Part shown: piece after piece, positions 1 to 9,577 of the stretch | How the letters are laid out: every line of letters starts with the position of its first letter | Position numbering within the stretch: the first letter of the stretch is position 1 | Assembly: GCA_903884505.1 (NCBI GenBank) | Contig: CAISET010000002.1 | Span: 124,001-188,000 of the forward strand | Reading direction: 5' to 3' | DNA length: 64,000 nucleotides | DNA from: an uncultured Microcaldota archaeon | GTDB lineage: Archaea; Micrarchaeota; Micrarchaeia; Burarchaeales; Fermentimicrarchaeaceae | The notes under the pieces: generated by a model | What the model saw: only the letters and a program-made list of their open reading frames with translations | Told to the model about the DNA's origin: nothing | The model's database searches: none | Translations under genes and position numbers: made by a program

Positions 1-639
1 GCCTACGAATGGATCAAGAACGGTCTCGTGTTCGCTTTCATTTGTGCAGGCAAGGATTATGCGTTTGAGGAGCTCGAGTGGCTTTTGTGTTGGGTGCTCG
101 CCAGCCCACTTCTCGCGCCGGGGCGTGAGGGGAATCTCCCAGACGTTGCGCATCTGCTTGCCACCATTCATCGACTTCATCAACTCGTAATTGAAGGTCC
201 ACTTCTTGCCGTCTCCATTCTTCGACGCCCAAATGAGGTGCTCCGTGCTCTCGGTAAAGAAGCGGCAGGTGATGTTCGGTTGCGCATTTGGCTTGAACCA
301 TACGATGCTGTTGTTGGTCTTCAAGTCGTGGAAATGCTGGAGGATGAAGCCAATCTGGTAAATGTTGTGGAAGGAGCCACAAACCCAAAGGCTGCCTCCG
401 TGTTTCGTGACGCGCACGCATTCAGCGAGCCAGTCCTGATTGAACTTGAAGAAGGAATCCTTCGTGAATATGTCCCACTCCTCCTGGAGAGTAATGTGTT
501 TGCTGTACGCCCAGCCCAAACCCTTCTTCTTCGCCAGGCCATAGGGCGGATCTGCGAAGACGAGATCTATCGAATTAGACGGAATTTTCTTTAGCTCATC
601 GATGGCATCTCCGCAAATGAGCTTGTGCTGGGTTTTCAT
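1..639 (-). CDS. DNA methyltransferase, N-4/N-6 type (partial, runs off window start)
   Basis: Reverse-strand translation MKTQHKLICGDAIDELKKIPSNSIDLVFADPPYGLAKKKG...HPTQKPLELLKRIILACTNESEHETVLDPFVG; DPPY motif then DPFVG SAM motif; no stop before the window edge, so missing from the ORF track. Confidence 0.9.
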   Translation of the reverse strand, partial: MKTQHKLICGDAIDELKKIPSNSIDLVFADPPYGLAKKKGLGWAYSKHITLQEEWDIFTKDSFFKFNQDWLAECVRVTKHGGSLWVCGSFHNIYQIGFILQHFHDLKTNNSIVWFKPNAQPNITCRFFTESTEHLIWASKNGDGKKWTFNYELMKSMNGGKQMRNVWEIPLTPRREKWAGEHPTQKPLELLKRIILACTNESEHETVLDPFVG

Positions 640-700
640 ATCGGAATCAAAGAGATATGACTCCTCGCTGTTTAAAACCATGGCTCCAGCCTCGGAAGCC

Positions 701-1651
701 TTAGTCCTTCAGCCCTTCCTGCGTTACGCGGAATACGCACTCGCCCTCAGGCATGCTGGGGGAGTCAACGAGCCTCGCAACCCTTTTCTCCTCCTTTCCC
801 TTTCGGAAGTAGAGGCGGTAGGTTGCTGCGTGGGCGAGCACGTGCCCGCCAATCGGGGTGGTCGGGTCTCCGAAAAGAATTCCCGGGTTGTCCATGACCT
901 GGTTCGTGACATAGACCGCGAGATTGTAGGTATCTGCGAGCCTCTGGAGAGCGTGGATGTGCTTGTTCAGCTTCTGCTGCCTCTCGCTGAGCGCCCCCCT
1001 TCCGACGTAGTCCGCGCGGAAGTGCGCTGTGAGGGAATCGACCACGATAAGGCGGATGTTGTTCGCCTTAATTATCTCCTCCATCTTGTCAACTAGAATC
1101 ATCTGGTGGTCGGAGTTCACTGCCTTCGCCACGTGGATGTTCTTTAGGACCGCTTCAACATCCATCCCAGCTGCTTCGGCGATCTGCTTTATCCTCTCAG
1201 GGCGGAAGGTCGACTCCGTGTCCACGAAAAGGGCTGCGCCACCGAGCCCGCCCTGCTCAGCGGGCTTCTGGGCATTGACTGCGAGTTGGAATCCGAGCTG
1301 CGTCTTCCCGCTCGAATATTTTCCGAATGCCTCGGTGATTGCCTGCGTCTCAACGCCCCCGCCAAGCAAGCCATCGAGCTCCTTCGAGCCGGTGGTCAGC
1401 CTGCCAATCGCCTTCCTCCTCTCAAGAATCATGTCAGCGGACTCATAGCCCATCTCAAGCGAGTCCCTCGCGGCGGCGATGGCCTTCTTCCCGGTTTCTA
1501 TGGCTATTCCCGCCACTTCCTCGAGCTCGTGCGGAGATGAGGTTGCTATCTTCTCGAAGCAGTCGTAGCCTGCGGCCTTCAGCTTCTCCGCGGTAGTCGG
1601 CCCGACGCCGGGCAAATCTTCCAAATCCTTGGCTTTTTTCTCCTTGGGCAT
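701..1651 (-). CDS. radA: DNA repair and recombination protein RadA
   Basis: HhH N-terminus [13 protein letters not shown], Walker [29 protein letters not shown] preceded by GGTGATT SD. Confidence 0.96.
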   Translation of the reverse strand: MPKEKKAKDLEDLPGVGPTTAEKLKAAGYDCFEKIATSSPHELEEVAGIAIETGKKAIAAARDSLEMGYESADMILERRKAIGRLTTGSKELDGLLGGGVETQAITEAFGKYSSGKTQLGFQLAVNAQKPAEQGGLGGAALFVDTESTFRPERIKQIAEAAGMDVEAVLKNIHVAKAVNSDHQMILVDKMEEIIKANNIRLIVVDSLTAHFRADYVGRGALSERQQKLNKHIHALQRLADTYNLAVYVTNQVMDNPGILFGDPTTPIGGHVLAHAATYRLYFRKGKEEKRVARLVDSPSMPEGECVFRVTQEGLKD

Positions 1652-1744
1652 TTCAATCACCAGTCCTAATCAGCGAGTTGTTTTTTACCCGCCGAAGAAT
1701 TTAACCCTTTGGGAGGCTTAAAAAGAGTCTGGGGGAGGTGCGTT

Positions 1745-2060
1745 CCAGTCAGAACCCCCGATGCGCAGGCTTGAGTCGCCTTCGGCGATTGTGTCGCCTT
1801 CCGGCGACAGCTCGCCAACTTCGTTGGCGACTGCTGCGCAACTTCTGTTGCGCATCGCTCTTCGTTCCAACGCGATTTGCGCTTCGGCGCAAATGCGTCG
1901 CAGTTCGCCACCGAGGCGAACTTGCGAACGAACTCGCTCGCCGCGCGTATCCAGTCGCCTTCGGCGACTGCCTGTTGCGCGTTGCGCAACATCGTCGGTT
2001 CCTGAACCTCCGTCAGAACCCCGGTTGCTTCCTTCGTCGCAGGCTCCTCCCGCAGACATC
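1745..2060. repeat. Intergenic array of short palindromes with TTC/TTCN loops
   Basis: Consecutive hairpins tcgccttcggcga, tcgccttccggcga, cgccaacttcgttggcg, gcgcaacttctgttgcgc, atttgcgcttcggcgcaaat, gttgcgcgttgcgcaac; flanked by repeated 'gtcagaacccc' and 'ggttcctNaacctcc'. Confidence 0.75.
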
Positions 2061-2153
2061 CTTGGTTCCTCAACCTCCAGCGCGGCGCTATGGTGTAGGC
2101 GGCGGAAAGCTGTTATATATTATGTATCTACAAACGGGTAGGAGGGTGAGGGG

Positions 2154-2627
2154 ATGAGGAAGGACCTGGCGAAGATTGCCGCGTATCTGCGTTCAGAGAA
2201 GGATAGCTACTTTGGGAAGGCGATGAGGGATTTGCGCAGCATCGGGCCCGAGGCAATAAAGGCGCATGACAGGACGACCGCCGAGAAGCTTGTTGATGAG
2301 TTGATTAAGGCGTTCTGGCACTGGGATGCGAAGGTGCCTGTTGCGAAGAGCAGGAAGGAGATGGGCGAGGGGGAGTTCGGGGAGTTTGTCGCGAGGCGGG
2401 AGAAGATGAGGGGAAGGAGGGACTCGGTGATTGAGCTGCTTTTCCTTCTGCGCGAGGCCACGGACCATATGCGGAGCGGAAAACATATGGAGAAAAAAGG
2501 GAAAGGCTTTGCGAGGCACATCGGGGAGAGGATAGACGAGTGCGAAAGGGAATGGGCGGTGCGCACGGACGAGCGGATTGTGAAGGGGGAGCAGGGGGAC
2601 AGATGGGCAATCCGGCTGAGGGAGTAG
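2154..2627 (+). CDS. Hypothetical protein
   Basis: 157-aa ORF, charged helical protein, GGTGAGG/GGGG upstream of ATG. Confidence 0.7.
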   Translation: MRKDLAKIAAYLRSEKDSYFGKAMRDLRSIGPEAIKAHDRTTAEKLVDELIKAFWHWDAKVPVAKSRKEMGEGEFGEFVARREKMRGRRDSVIELLFLLREATDHMRSGKHMEKKGKGFARHIGERIDECEREWAVRTDERIVKGEQGDRWAIRLRE

Positions 2628-2671
2628 GGAGGCATCGCGGGGCAGCTGGCCGTGGATGCGGAGGTAGTCTG

Positions 2672-2950
2672 ATGCAGGCGAGGCTCCACGCGAAAGTTTT
2701 CGGAGAGGTGCAGGGGGTATTCTTCAGGGCGCACACCGAAGAGAAGGCAAATTCATTGGGAGTTACTGGATGGGTAAGGAATCTGAGCGGCGGCGGGGTG
2801 GAGGTTGTCGCAGAGGGAGAGCGGAAGGTTCTTGAAGAACTGCTCGCCTGGCTGCGGAAGGGGTCGCCATCGGCCCACGTCGAGAAAGTGGAGAGCAGCT
2901 GGGAGAAATTCGCGAATGAGTTCTCCGGTTTCACGATAGAATATGGGTGA
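2672..2950 (+). CDS. acyP: Acylphosphatase
   Basis: MQARLHAKVFGEVQGVFFRAHTEEKANSLGVTGWVRNLSGGGVEVVAEG; acylphosphatase signature GxVQGVxFR and GWVRN. Confidence 0.93.
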   Translation: MQARLHAKVFGEVQGVFFRAHTEEKANSLGVTGWVRNLSGGGVEVVAEGERKVLEELLAWLRKGSPSAHVEKVESSWEKFANEFSGFTIEYG

Positions 2951-3040
2951 CTTTTCCGACGGGTTCGACGGAAAGCGAAGTTTTTACGTCGGAAAAAGCG
3001 AAAGGTTTATTAAATACCCACGTCAATACCGTTAGCGGGT

Positions 3041-3060
3041 GATTTTCCAGACGGAAAATC
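3041..3060 (+). promoter_or_regulatory. Perfect 8-bp hairpin in 5' leader of the downstream small gene
   Basis: GATTTTCC-AGAC-GGAAAATC, about 25-30 nt after a TATA-like tttattaaata and just before the ggagg SD. Confidence 0.5.
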
Positions 3061-3076
3061 CACGGAGGTCGGTTTG

Positions 3077-3292
3077 ATGGGAAAGAGAATCGGCACTGAG
3101 AAGATAAGCAGGGAATCTGGATACCTCTACTTCATCGGCAAGGACGGGTATGTCTGGAGGACCCCGATGAGGGCTAACAAGAAGGGCTCAAAGAAGAGGA
3201 TCGGCAACGAGAAGATCGCCAAGAAGAGCGGATTCCTCTACTACCTCGACGATGCCGGGTATGTTGCTGAAGCGAAGATGAAGAACGCATAG
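3077..3292 (+). CDS. Small two-repeat protein, function unknown
   Basis: MGKRIGTEKISRESGYLYFIGKDGYVWRTPMRAN / SKKRIGNEKIAKKSGFLYYLDDAGYVAEAKMKNA internal duplication; ggagg SD. Confidence 0.85.
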   Translation: MGKRIGTEKISRESGYLYFIGKDGYVWRTPMRANKKGSKKRIGNEKIAKKSGFLYYLDDAGYVAEAKMKNA

Positions 3293-3309
3293 GCGCGTTT
3301 CTTCTTTTC

Positions 3310-3603
3310 TTATTTTTTATTTTTCTTTCCTTTCGGATTCTTTGTGCTGTATTCCAGGACCACGAGAGGATGTGTCATCAATTCCCTCAGGGTGTAGAAG
3401 GAAAGCACGTCGCAGACGGCGAGCGGCTTCGCCCGCACGTTGAGCTTCCTGCCGGTGTATTCGTGCGTCTTCGGGTCCCATTCCTCAAGCACCATGTCGA
3501 AGCTCCTGGTGAGCGGCGTGTCCGCAATCCGCACTTCTATCCGCCTCTGCCCGCGTTTAATCCTCTCGAAGAACTTGGGCCAGCTTTTTCTTGCGATTGC
3601 CAT
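3310..3603 (-). CDS. ASCH/DUF3850-like domain protein
   Basis: KSWPKFFERIKRGQRRIEVRIAD...LEEWDPKTHEYTGRKL. Confidence 0.65.
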   Translation of the reverse strand: MAIARKSWPKFFERIKRGQRRIEVRIADTPLTRSFDMVLEEWDPKTHEYTGRKLNVRAKPLAVCDVLSFYTLRELMTHPLVVLEYSTKNPKGKKNKK

Positions 3604-3667
3604 AAATAGGTTAGATTAGGAGAAACTACTAAAAGTTATCTGAGAGAGAAAGGTATGGGTAGATGTT

Positions 3668-5263
3668 TTGGATAGGAGGTTCTTCTGGGCGCTGTTCGCG
3701 CTCGTGTTGATGGCGGGGTTCTTCCTCAGGTTCTATGACTTGACGAACCGGCCCATGCACCACGACGAGGGGGTGATAGGCTGGTTCAAGATGAACATCA
3801 TGAACGCGTGCCTTAATCCGGACCTTTCCCACTTCAACTTCTGGAACTATGTCGGGGCATGCGGGAAATCATATGATTACAACCCGGACTATCACGGGCC
3901 GTTCGAATACCTTTTCGGCGCGTGGGTGTTCAAGTTCTTCGGGGCGAGCGACTTCACGCTAAGGGCGCCGGAATGCCTTTTCAACCTGGCGACCATCCTC
4001 CTGCTGCTCCCGCTGAGGAAAAAGCTCGGGGATGCCGGAACGCTGATGGCCGGGGCGCTGCTTGCGGTCTCGCCATCGATGGTCTATTTCGCGCAGCGGG
4101 CCTATATGGACAATTTCTTCATCTTCTTCACGGTCGCGGTGGTGATCTGCGCAGTGAAGTTCTGGGAGGAAAGGAGGGCGCTGTGGCTTTATCTGGGGGC
4201 AGCGGCCCTCGCGCTTCTCTTCACAACGAAGGAGACCGCATACATATTCGTGTTCACTGCGCTGCTGTTCGGGGCCCTGGAATACGCCTATGGGCTTCTT
4301 GGCAGAATGGGGGGCAGGGTTGCCAAGGCGCGCGCTGGCGCAGAGGGGTTGTGGCAGGAGATTTTGAGTGTGCTGATGGAGATTGCGTTCGCTATCCTTA
4401 CTGATGCGAGAGGAGCGTTGCAGGGGATTTGGAGCATGAAGGCGGAGATTGTGGTTGCCATCCTGATTTTCGCCTTCATCTATTCCTTCGTCTTCTCCAC
4501 GATGTTCACCGATCCCTGGGATGTGGTGAACGGCGTGACGCAGGGGGCGGCCTTCTGGGTCCAGCGCTCGACCACCTGGGAGGGGCATTTCAAGCCGTTC
4601 TATTATTACTATGATTTGCTCACGCATTACGAGCAGGCGGTGCTTTTCCTCAGCGTTGCGGTCGTGCTCTTCTCGTTCAGGAATTCGTTTGCGAGATGGT
4701 GCGCCCTGTGGGCCTTCGCGACCTGGTTCATCTTCTCCATGATTCCCTACAAGACGCCGTGGCTTGACCCGCATTTCATCCTGCCCATGGCGCTCGTTGC
4801 AGGGATTGGTATTGACATCCTGGTGAATTCGCTGAAAGGCTGGCAGAAGTTCCTGCCCCTGGCAATTATAGTCCCGTTGCTCGCCCTTTCCTGCGTTGTC
4901 GCGTGGGATATCACCTACGTGAAATATGCGGACGGGAACGTGGCCTTGGTTTACGTTTCCGGGGTGGACAGCTACAAGGAGCTCGTGCAGAAGGTGGAGA
5001 ACCTCACCAAGGCGATGAACGGCACGGATACGGAGATTGCCGTTATCTCGGACGATTACTGGCCGCTCCCCTGGAGCCTGAGGGATTACGGGCATGCGGC
5101 CTGGTGGGGAAAGAGCATGCCGAACCAGACCGCGCCCATAATAATAAGCAGCAAGAACGACTTCTCGGAAATCAAGGAGGAGCTGCGCGGGAGTTATGCC
5201 GGGCCGGAAAAGTACGACCTCAGGCCGGGCGCGACCGTCTATCTTTACTATAAGCGGGCTTAG
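3668..5263 (+). CDS. Multi-TM glycosyltransferase-39-like / Agl23-like membrane protein
   Basis: N-terminal LRFYDLTNRPMHHDEGVIGWF, multi-TM, GT39/Agl23-like; TTG start. Confidence 0.8.
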   Translation: MDRRFFWALFALVLMAGFFLRFYDLTNRPMHHDEGVIGWFKMNIMNACLNPDLSHFNFWNYVGACGKSYDYNPDYHGPFEYLFGAWVFKFFGASDFTLRAPECLFNLATILLLLPLRKKLGDAGTLMAGALLAVSPSMVYFAQRAYMDNFFIFFTVAVVICAVKFWEERRALWLYLGAAALALLFTTKETAYIFVFTALLFGALEYAYGLLGRMGGRVAKARAGAEGLWQEILSVLMEIAFAILTDARGALQGIWSMKAEIVVAILIFAFIYSFVFSTMFTDPWDVVNGVTQGAAFWVQRSTTWEGHFKPFYYYYDLLTHYEQAVLFLSVAVVLFSFRNSFARWCALWAFATWFIFSMIPYKTPWLDPHFILPMALVAGIGIDILVNSLKGWQKFLPLAIIVPLLALSCVVAWDITYVKYADGNVALVYVSGVDSYKELVQKVENLTKAMNGTDTEIAVISDDYWPLPWSLRDYGHAAWWGKSMPNQTAPIIISSKNDFSEIKEELRGSYAGPEKYDLRPGATVYLYYKRA

Positions 5264-5927
5264 CAGCGACCGACATAAGGCGGTACTTCAACAGCGTCTT
5301 AACCATCCCGAGCCCGCCGGTCAATGGGTTTAGCTTTACTTCGCCGATGCGCGGCCTGTAGTCAATGGATATTTCCGCTATCTTGAACCCGCATCGCGCG
5401 GGCTTGAAAAGGAGTTCGAGCGAGAGGCCGACGTTCTCCGTCCAGTCGAAGGAATGTATCACTTCCCTGCGGAATGCGCGCATGCCGGTGGTTATGTCGG
5501 TTATGCCCGTCCCGTAAAGGACGTTGGTTGCCAGCGCGAACATGCGGTTGCCGAACTGGTTGAGCAGCGGCATCGTGCTTATCCTGCCTTTCCCCTTGAA
5601 CCTGGATGCGCTGACGACATCGTAGCCCTTCCCGATCAGCTCGACCATCTCGGGAATTTTCTCCAACGGGTATGTGCCGTCGCAGTCGGTCGTTATGAGG
5701 ATGCCGCCTTTCGCAGCGAGGAGAGCGGCGCGCAGCGCGACGCCGTAACCCATTGGCGGCTGCCGGATTACGCGCGCGCCGAGCCTCTTTGCAATCTCGG
5801 GCGTCCTGTCCGTGCTGCTGTCGACGATTACGATTTCCGCGTCCTTCCGGGCCTTCCTTATGTCCCCTATTACGCCCGCGATTGCCTTCTCCTCGTTCTT
5901 CGTGCCCATGCAGACCGAGACTTCCAT
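5220..5927 (-). CDS. Family 2 glycosyltransferase (dolichyl-phosphate sugar synthase-like)
   Basis: CMGTKNEEKAIAGVI...IVDSSTDRTPEIAKRLGARVIRQPPMGYGVALRAAL...TDCDGTYPLEKIPEMV. Confidence 0.9.
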   Translation of the reverse strand: MEVSVCMGTKNEEKAIAGVIGDIRKARKDAEIVIVDSSTDRTPEIAKRLGARVIRQPPMGYGVALRAALLAAKGGILITTDCDGTYPLEKIPEMVELIGKGYDVVSASRFKGKGRISTMPLLNQFGNRMFALATNVLYGTGITDITTGMRAFRREVIHSFDWTENVGLSLELLFKPARCGFKIAEISIDYRPRIGEVKLNPLTGGLGMVKTLLKYRLMSVAAKPAYSKDRRSRPA

Positions 5928-5979
5928 GCAAGGGTTTCTCAGGGAAGAACTTTTTAACTGTTGGATGGAAGATTAGTTT

Positions 5980-7857
5980 ATGCTGCTTGCAATCGCGTAC
6001 CTGCTGCTGACTTTCGCGGCCGGGTGGCTTGCGCTGTCGCTCGCACGCATAAGGCTATCGTGGGTAGAGACGGCCTGCGTCTCCTTCATGGCGGGCTTCG
6101 CGCTTCTTACCCCCCTGACTTTCCTGCTCTCGTGGGCTTTTGGGATAGGCGCCGGCGCGATTCTCGGGCTGGCGGGCGCGCTGCTCGCGGTCGCCCTGAT
6201 GTGGAGGCGGCTGGACTGGCGGCTTTTGCTCGACCGCACCGAGATTGTTTTCCTTGCCGCCGTGCTCCTGGGTGTTGCAGCGGTTTTTGTGCACAGCCAC
6301 CTCGAGCTGACGAAGGATGGCTTCGTGGTGGCGGCAAACAGCCACGGCGACCTGATGTACCACCTGAGGGTGATGAACAGCTTCGCCTACAGCAACAATT
6401 TCCCCCCGCAGGAGCCGATTTTCGCGGGCGAGCCGCTGAAATACCACTTCTTCTTCGATTTCTATTCCGCAGTGCTTCTGGTCCTCGGGCTCGGCTTCGT
6501 GCAGGCGATGATTGTCCCCGAGATAATAATGGCTGCGTGCCTTTTCGCGCTCATCTTCTGCTTCGCGTCCAGGTTTTGCTCTTCGCGCGCGGCGGGTTTT
6601 TTTGCCGCGTTCATCTTCGCCTTCAGCGGCGGATTGGCGTACCTGTTTGCCTATTCGCCGGGAATGGGCGCGAGCGGGCTTGCAGCCGGGGTCCATGGGA
6701 TGTACATCAGCAACACGCTCCAGTTCGTCTTCGGGAACATCTTGGAAACGCTCGAGGCTCAGCGGCCTCTCCTTGCGGGGCTCGCGCTGTTTTGCGCGGT
6801 CCTCCTGCTGCTCTTTGCCGCGCTGAGGGCGTTCCCGGAAGAGGGGAGGGGCGGGAAGGCGAAGAAGAAAGCCGATGCGCTGCCCGCGGTGGCTGCCTGC
6901 GGGGTGCTCACGGGCCTGTGCCCGCTCATCCACGGCTATGTTTTCATCGGCCTGGCGATTGCGGGGGCCGCGGCGATAATCGTCTACTCGGGAAACAGGC
7001 TGCGCGACCTTGCGTTGTTCCTCGGGCTCGCGGGGCTGGTGGCAGCGCCGGCTGCCCTGTTCCTGCTCCAGGGGCACGGGTCGGGCTATCCGAAGCTCAA
7101 CCTGTACTGGGAAGCGGATACCCCGGCTGACGCGGTCGTGTTCTACCTCAAGAATTTCGGGCTTTCCCTCGCGCTGATTGCGGGAGGCCTGGCGCTGTCC
7201 GATTGGAAGAAGCGATTCTGGTATGCTGGCATGTGCGGCGTGTTCGTGCTCGCGAACGTTATGCAGTTCCAGTGGTTCGAGTTCGACAACTACAAGTTCA
7301 TCGCGATATGGTATCTCGCCGGGTCATTCTTCGCCGCCGCGCTGCTTGCCGAGCTGGCCAGGCGCGGGGGAACGCTCGGCGCGGCCCTCGCGCTCGCGCT
7401 CCTGCTCGCGGCAACCGTCGATGGCCTGGCAGTGCAGGAATACAACTGGGACAACAGGTACGCCGTATTCGGCCTGGAGGAGAAGGCGATGGCGGACTGG
7501 GTCATCGGCAACACGCCGCCGAAGACGGTCTTCATCACGAGCACCAGCCACACGCAGCCGATTCCGACCCTGACCGGCCGGAGCATTGTCGTTGGGCCTT
7601 TCGCGTGGGTAGCCCCGCACGGGCTCGACCAGGGGGCGAGGAATGACGAGGTGCTCGAGGTCTATTCCGGCGCGGATGGCGCTAGGGCGGTTCTCGGGAA
7701 GTACGGGGTTGGCTATGTGGTCGTCGGGCCTTACGAAACGGACTCGATGCAGGTCAACGAGCAGTTCTTCGAGGAGTCCGGGCTTTTCGTGAAAGTCTAC
7801 GACCAGGTGCTGGATGGGAAGCGGTGGCGCCTGTATAAGGTCTCAGGGCTTCCCTGA
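5980..7857 (+). CDS. Large multi-TM membrane protein (glycosyltransferase-like, paralogue of 10942..12885)
   Basis: Many TM segments; NNFPPQEPIFAGEPLKYHFFFDFYSAVLL motif shared with the 10942..12885 product. Confidence 0.85.
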   Translation: MLLAIAYLLLTFAAGWLALSLARIRLSWVETACVSFMAGFALLTPLTFLLSWAFGIGAGAILGLAGALLAVALMWRRLDWRLLLDRTEIVFLAAVLLGVAAVFVHSHLELTKDGFVVAANSHGDLMYHLRVMNSFAYSNNFPPQEPIFAGEPLKYHFFFDFYSAVLLVLGLGFVQAMIVPEIIMAACLFALIFCFASRFCSSRAAGFFAAFIFAFSGGLAYLFAYSPGMGASGLAAGVHGMYISNTLQFVFGNILETLEAQRPLLAGLALFCAVLLLLFAALRAFPEEGRGGKAKKKADALPAVAACGVLTGLCPLIHGYVFIGLAIAGAAAIIVYSGNRLRDLALFLGLAGLVAAPAALFLLQGHGSGYPKLNLYWEADTPADAVVFYLKNFGLSLALIAGGLALSDWKKRFWYAGMCGVFVLANVMQFQWFEFDNYKFIAIWYLAGSFFAAALLAELARRGGTLGAALALALLLAATVDGLAVQEYNWDNRYAVFGLEEKAMADWVIGNTPPKTVFITSTSHTQPIPTLTGRSIVVGPFAWVAPHGLDQGARNDEVLEVYSGADGARAVLGKYGVGYVVVGPYETDSMQVNEQFFEESGLFVKVYDQVLDGKRWRLYKVSGLP

Positions 7858-9577
7858 GCGTGATTGCGAGTATTGCCGCGAGGGAAGCGATTGCGAGGAA
7901 CGCGAAGAGCAGGCGCTCGCCGCCAAGGTAGTCGAATGCGAAAACCAGGTGGTTGTCGGCCTTGAGCGGCAGGTTGTAGGTCTCATATTTCGTGAGCTGC
8001 TCCGTGAACAGCAGGTAGGTGTGGCTTCCGTTCACGGCCAGGAATTCGATGAGCACGCCCCCGAAGAAAAGCGCCTTCGGCAGCAGGCTCCAGCGGGTGG
8101 CTGCGCGCGCAAGGAAGCACTGGATTATCAGTAGCAGCGGGAGGAAGAGCGGCATCCATCCCTTCTCGTCGATGTACATCGTTGTCGAGAGCGTGCCGAG
8201 GATGAAGGAGAGCGGAAGGAGCAGGAGGAAGAGGAACTCGTCGCCCTCAATGCGCAGGAGGCTGAAGCCCCGCTTCCAGATTGCGCCGAACAATACAATG
8301 ATTGCGGCGATTGTGCCCGTGAGCGTGAGCGCGCCCGGGAAGGTGTCGAGCCAGAACCGCAGGGTCACGCTGTAGAACGCGCCGTAGCAGTTTATGTCCT
8401 TGCACTTGAGCAGCTCGAGCGGGCTCGCGTGCGCGAACCACAGGGAGTACCAGTTGTACTGGAAGAGCGGGAGCAGCGTGGCCTCGCCGTTCACTGCCCG
8501 GTCGTGGAGGAACTCGTAGGTCCATTTGACGTCGCTCAGGGATGCGGGGGAGGAGTGGAGCGTCTTGTCCACCCCGTAGGTGCTGAACGCCCATGCGAAC
8601 CACGGGGCAACGATGAGCAGGCCCGCGAGCAGCGCAATCCCGATTGCCCCCCAGCCCCTCGCGGGGAACTTGCTGCGGCTTTTCCAAAGCGAGGCTGCCG
8701 AGACGATGAGGAAGTCCAGCCCGATCGGGATGAGGAAGAAAAGCGCGGTCTGGTGCGTGAGGAATGCCGCCGCGGAATAGATTCCGAAGAATGCGCCCGT
8801 TTGCCATTTCATCCTAGACTCAAGGAGCTGCTTCCTGAGCTCTAGGTAGTAGTAGATTGCCGCGAGGAGGAAGAGCGAGATTAGGAGCTTGGACCAGGTG
8901 TAATACGCGTTCGTGAAAAGCGCGGAGCTGAAGACCGCAAGGAAGAGGGCCGCGTAGGCGGCTTCTTTCCTGTTGCCGCCGAGGCGCATCGCAAGGAGCG
9001 CCAGCGGGAGGAGGAATGCGATGTTCATGAACGAGGCGGGAATCTGGAAGTTCCAGAAAGCGCTCCCGAAAAGGGACATGAAGTAGGCGCCGGCGAGGTT
9101 GAAGATTGGGGTGCGCGAGGTGACCGCGTAATGCTGGGGGAACCAGGTGCTGTCAAGCGGCCCGTGGTTGAGGTAGAAGAGGGAAAGCCCGTAATGGAGC
9201 CACCAGTCGCCGTACCAGTAGGCGCCCGAATAGAACGGGATGAGCGCCTGGGCCGAGACTATTGCGAGGAAAGCGAGGGAGAATATGAGGAGCAGGCCGC
9301 GCGGGACCTTGATTGCAATCTTCCTCCGGCGCATCAGGGCGAGGCAGCCGAAGATGAGGAGCAGTGTTGTGGCGAGGTTGAACCAGGTTGCATTGATGTT
9401 GAGCAGGTATGCGGCGAACTCCGAAAAGGCCGCGAAAAGGATGGAGAACGCCGCGCTGTTCATCAGCAGCTCCCACCCATCCTGCCTCGTTACGAGCCTG
9501 AGGAGCAGGTAGCCCGGGAGGAACCCCAGGACGAGCACGCACAGCGCTTCAAGAATGTAAAAAAGGGATTCCATCAT
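7754..9577 (-). CDS. Large multi-TM membrane protein, glycosyltransferase-like
   Basis: 607-aa multi-TM ORF; convergent overlap of about 104 nt with 5980..7857. Confidence 0.8.
   Translation of the reverse strand: MMESLFYILEALCVLVLGFLPGYLLLRLVTRQDGWELLMNSAAFSILFAAFSEFAAYLLNINATWFNLATTLLLIFGCLALMRRRKIAIKVPRGLLLIFSLAFLAIVSAQALIPFYSGAYWYGDWWLHYGLSLFYLNHGPLDSTWFPQHYAVTSRTPIFNLAGAYFMSLFGSAFWNFQIPASFMNIAFLLPLALLAMRLGGNRKEAAYAALFLAVFSSALFTNAYYTWSKLLISLFLLAAIYYYLELRKQLLESRMKWQTGAFFGIYSAAAFLTHQTALFFLIPIGLDFLIVSAASLWKSRSKFPARGWGAIGIALLAGLLIVAPWFAWAFSTYGVDKTLHSSPASLSDVKWTYEFLHDRAVNGEATLLPLFQYNWYSLWFAHASPLELLKCKDINCYGAFYSVTLRFWLDTFPGALTLTGTIAAIIVLFGAIWKRGFSLLRIEGDEFLFLLLLPLSFILGTLSTTMYIDEKGWMPLFLPLLLIIQCFLARAATRWSLLPKALFFGGVLIEFLAVNGSHTYLLFTEQLTKYETYNLPLKADNHLVFAFDYLGGERLLFAFLAIASLAAILAITLREALRPYTGATASHPAPGRRLSRKARTPRRTAR

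Noticed and set aside
28-594. ORF 28..594(+), 188 aa
   Set aside because: Shadow of the minus-strand DNA methyltransferase, whose real frame is missing from the track because it runs off the edge.
1745-2060. CRISPR array
   Set aside because: Palindromes differ in sequence and length, no unit-length direct repeats with regular spacers, no cas genes nearby.
1666-2157. ORFs 1666..2073(-), 1738..2157(+), 1761..2141(+)
   Set aside because: Arg/Pro/Ser-rich translations produced by the palindromic GC-rich array; no protein-like composition.
3959-5095. Long antisense ORFs such as 3959..5095(-), 11755..12819(+), 36265..37143(-), 40128..41597(-), 16725..17951(-)
   Set aside because: They lie opposite clearly recognisable genes and have low-complexity His/Arg/Glu or Ser/Phe compositions typical of shadow frames in GC-rich DNA.
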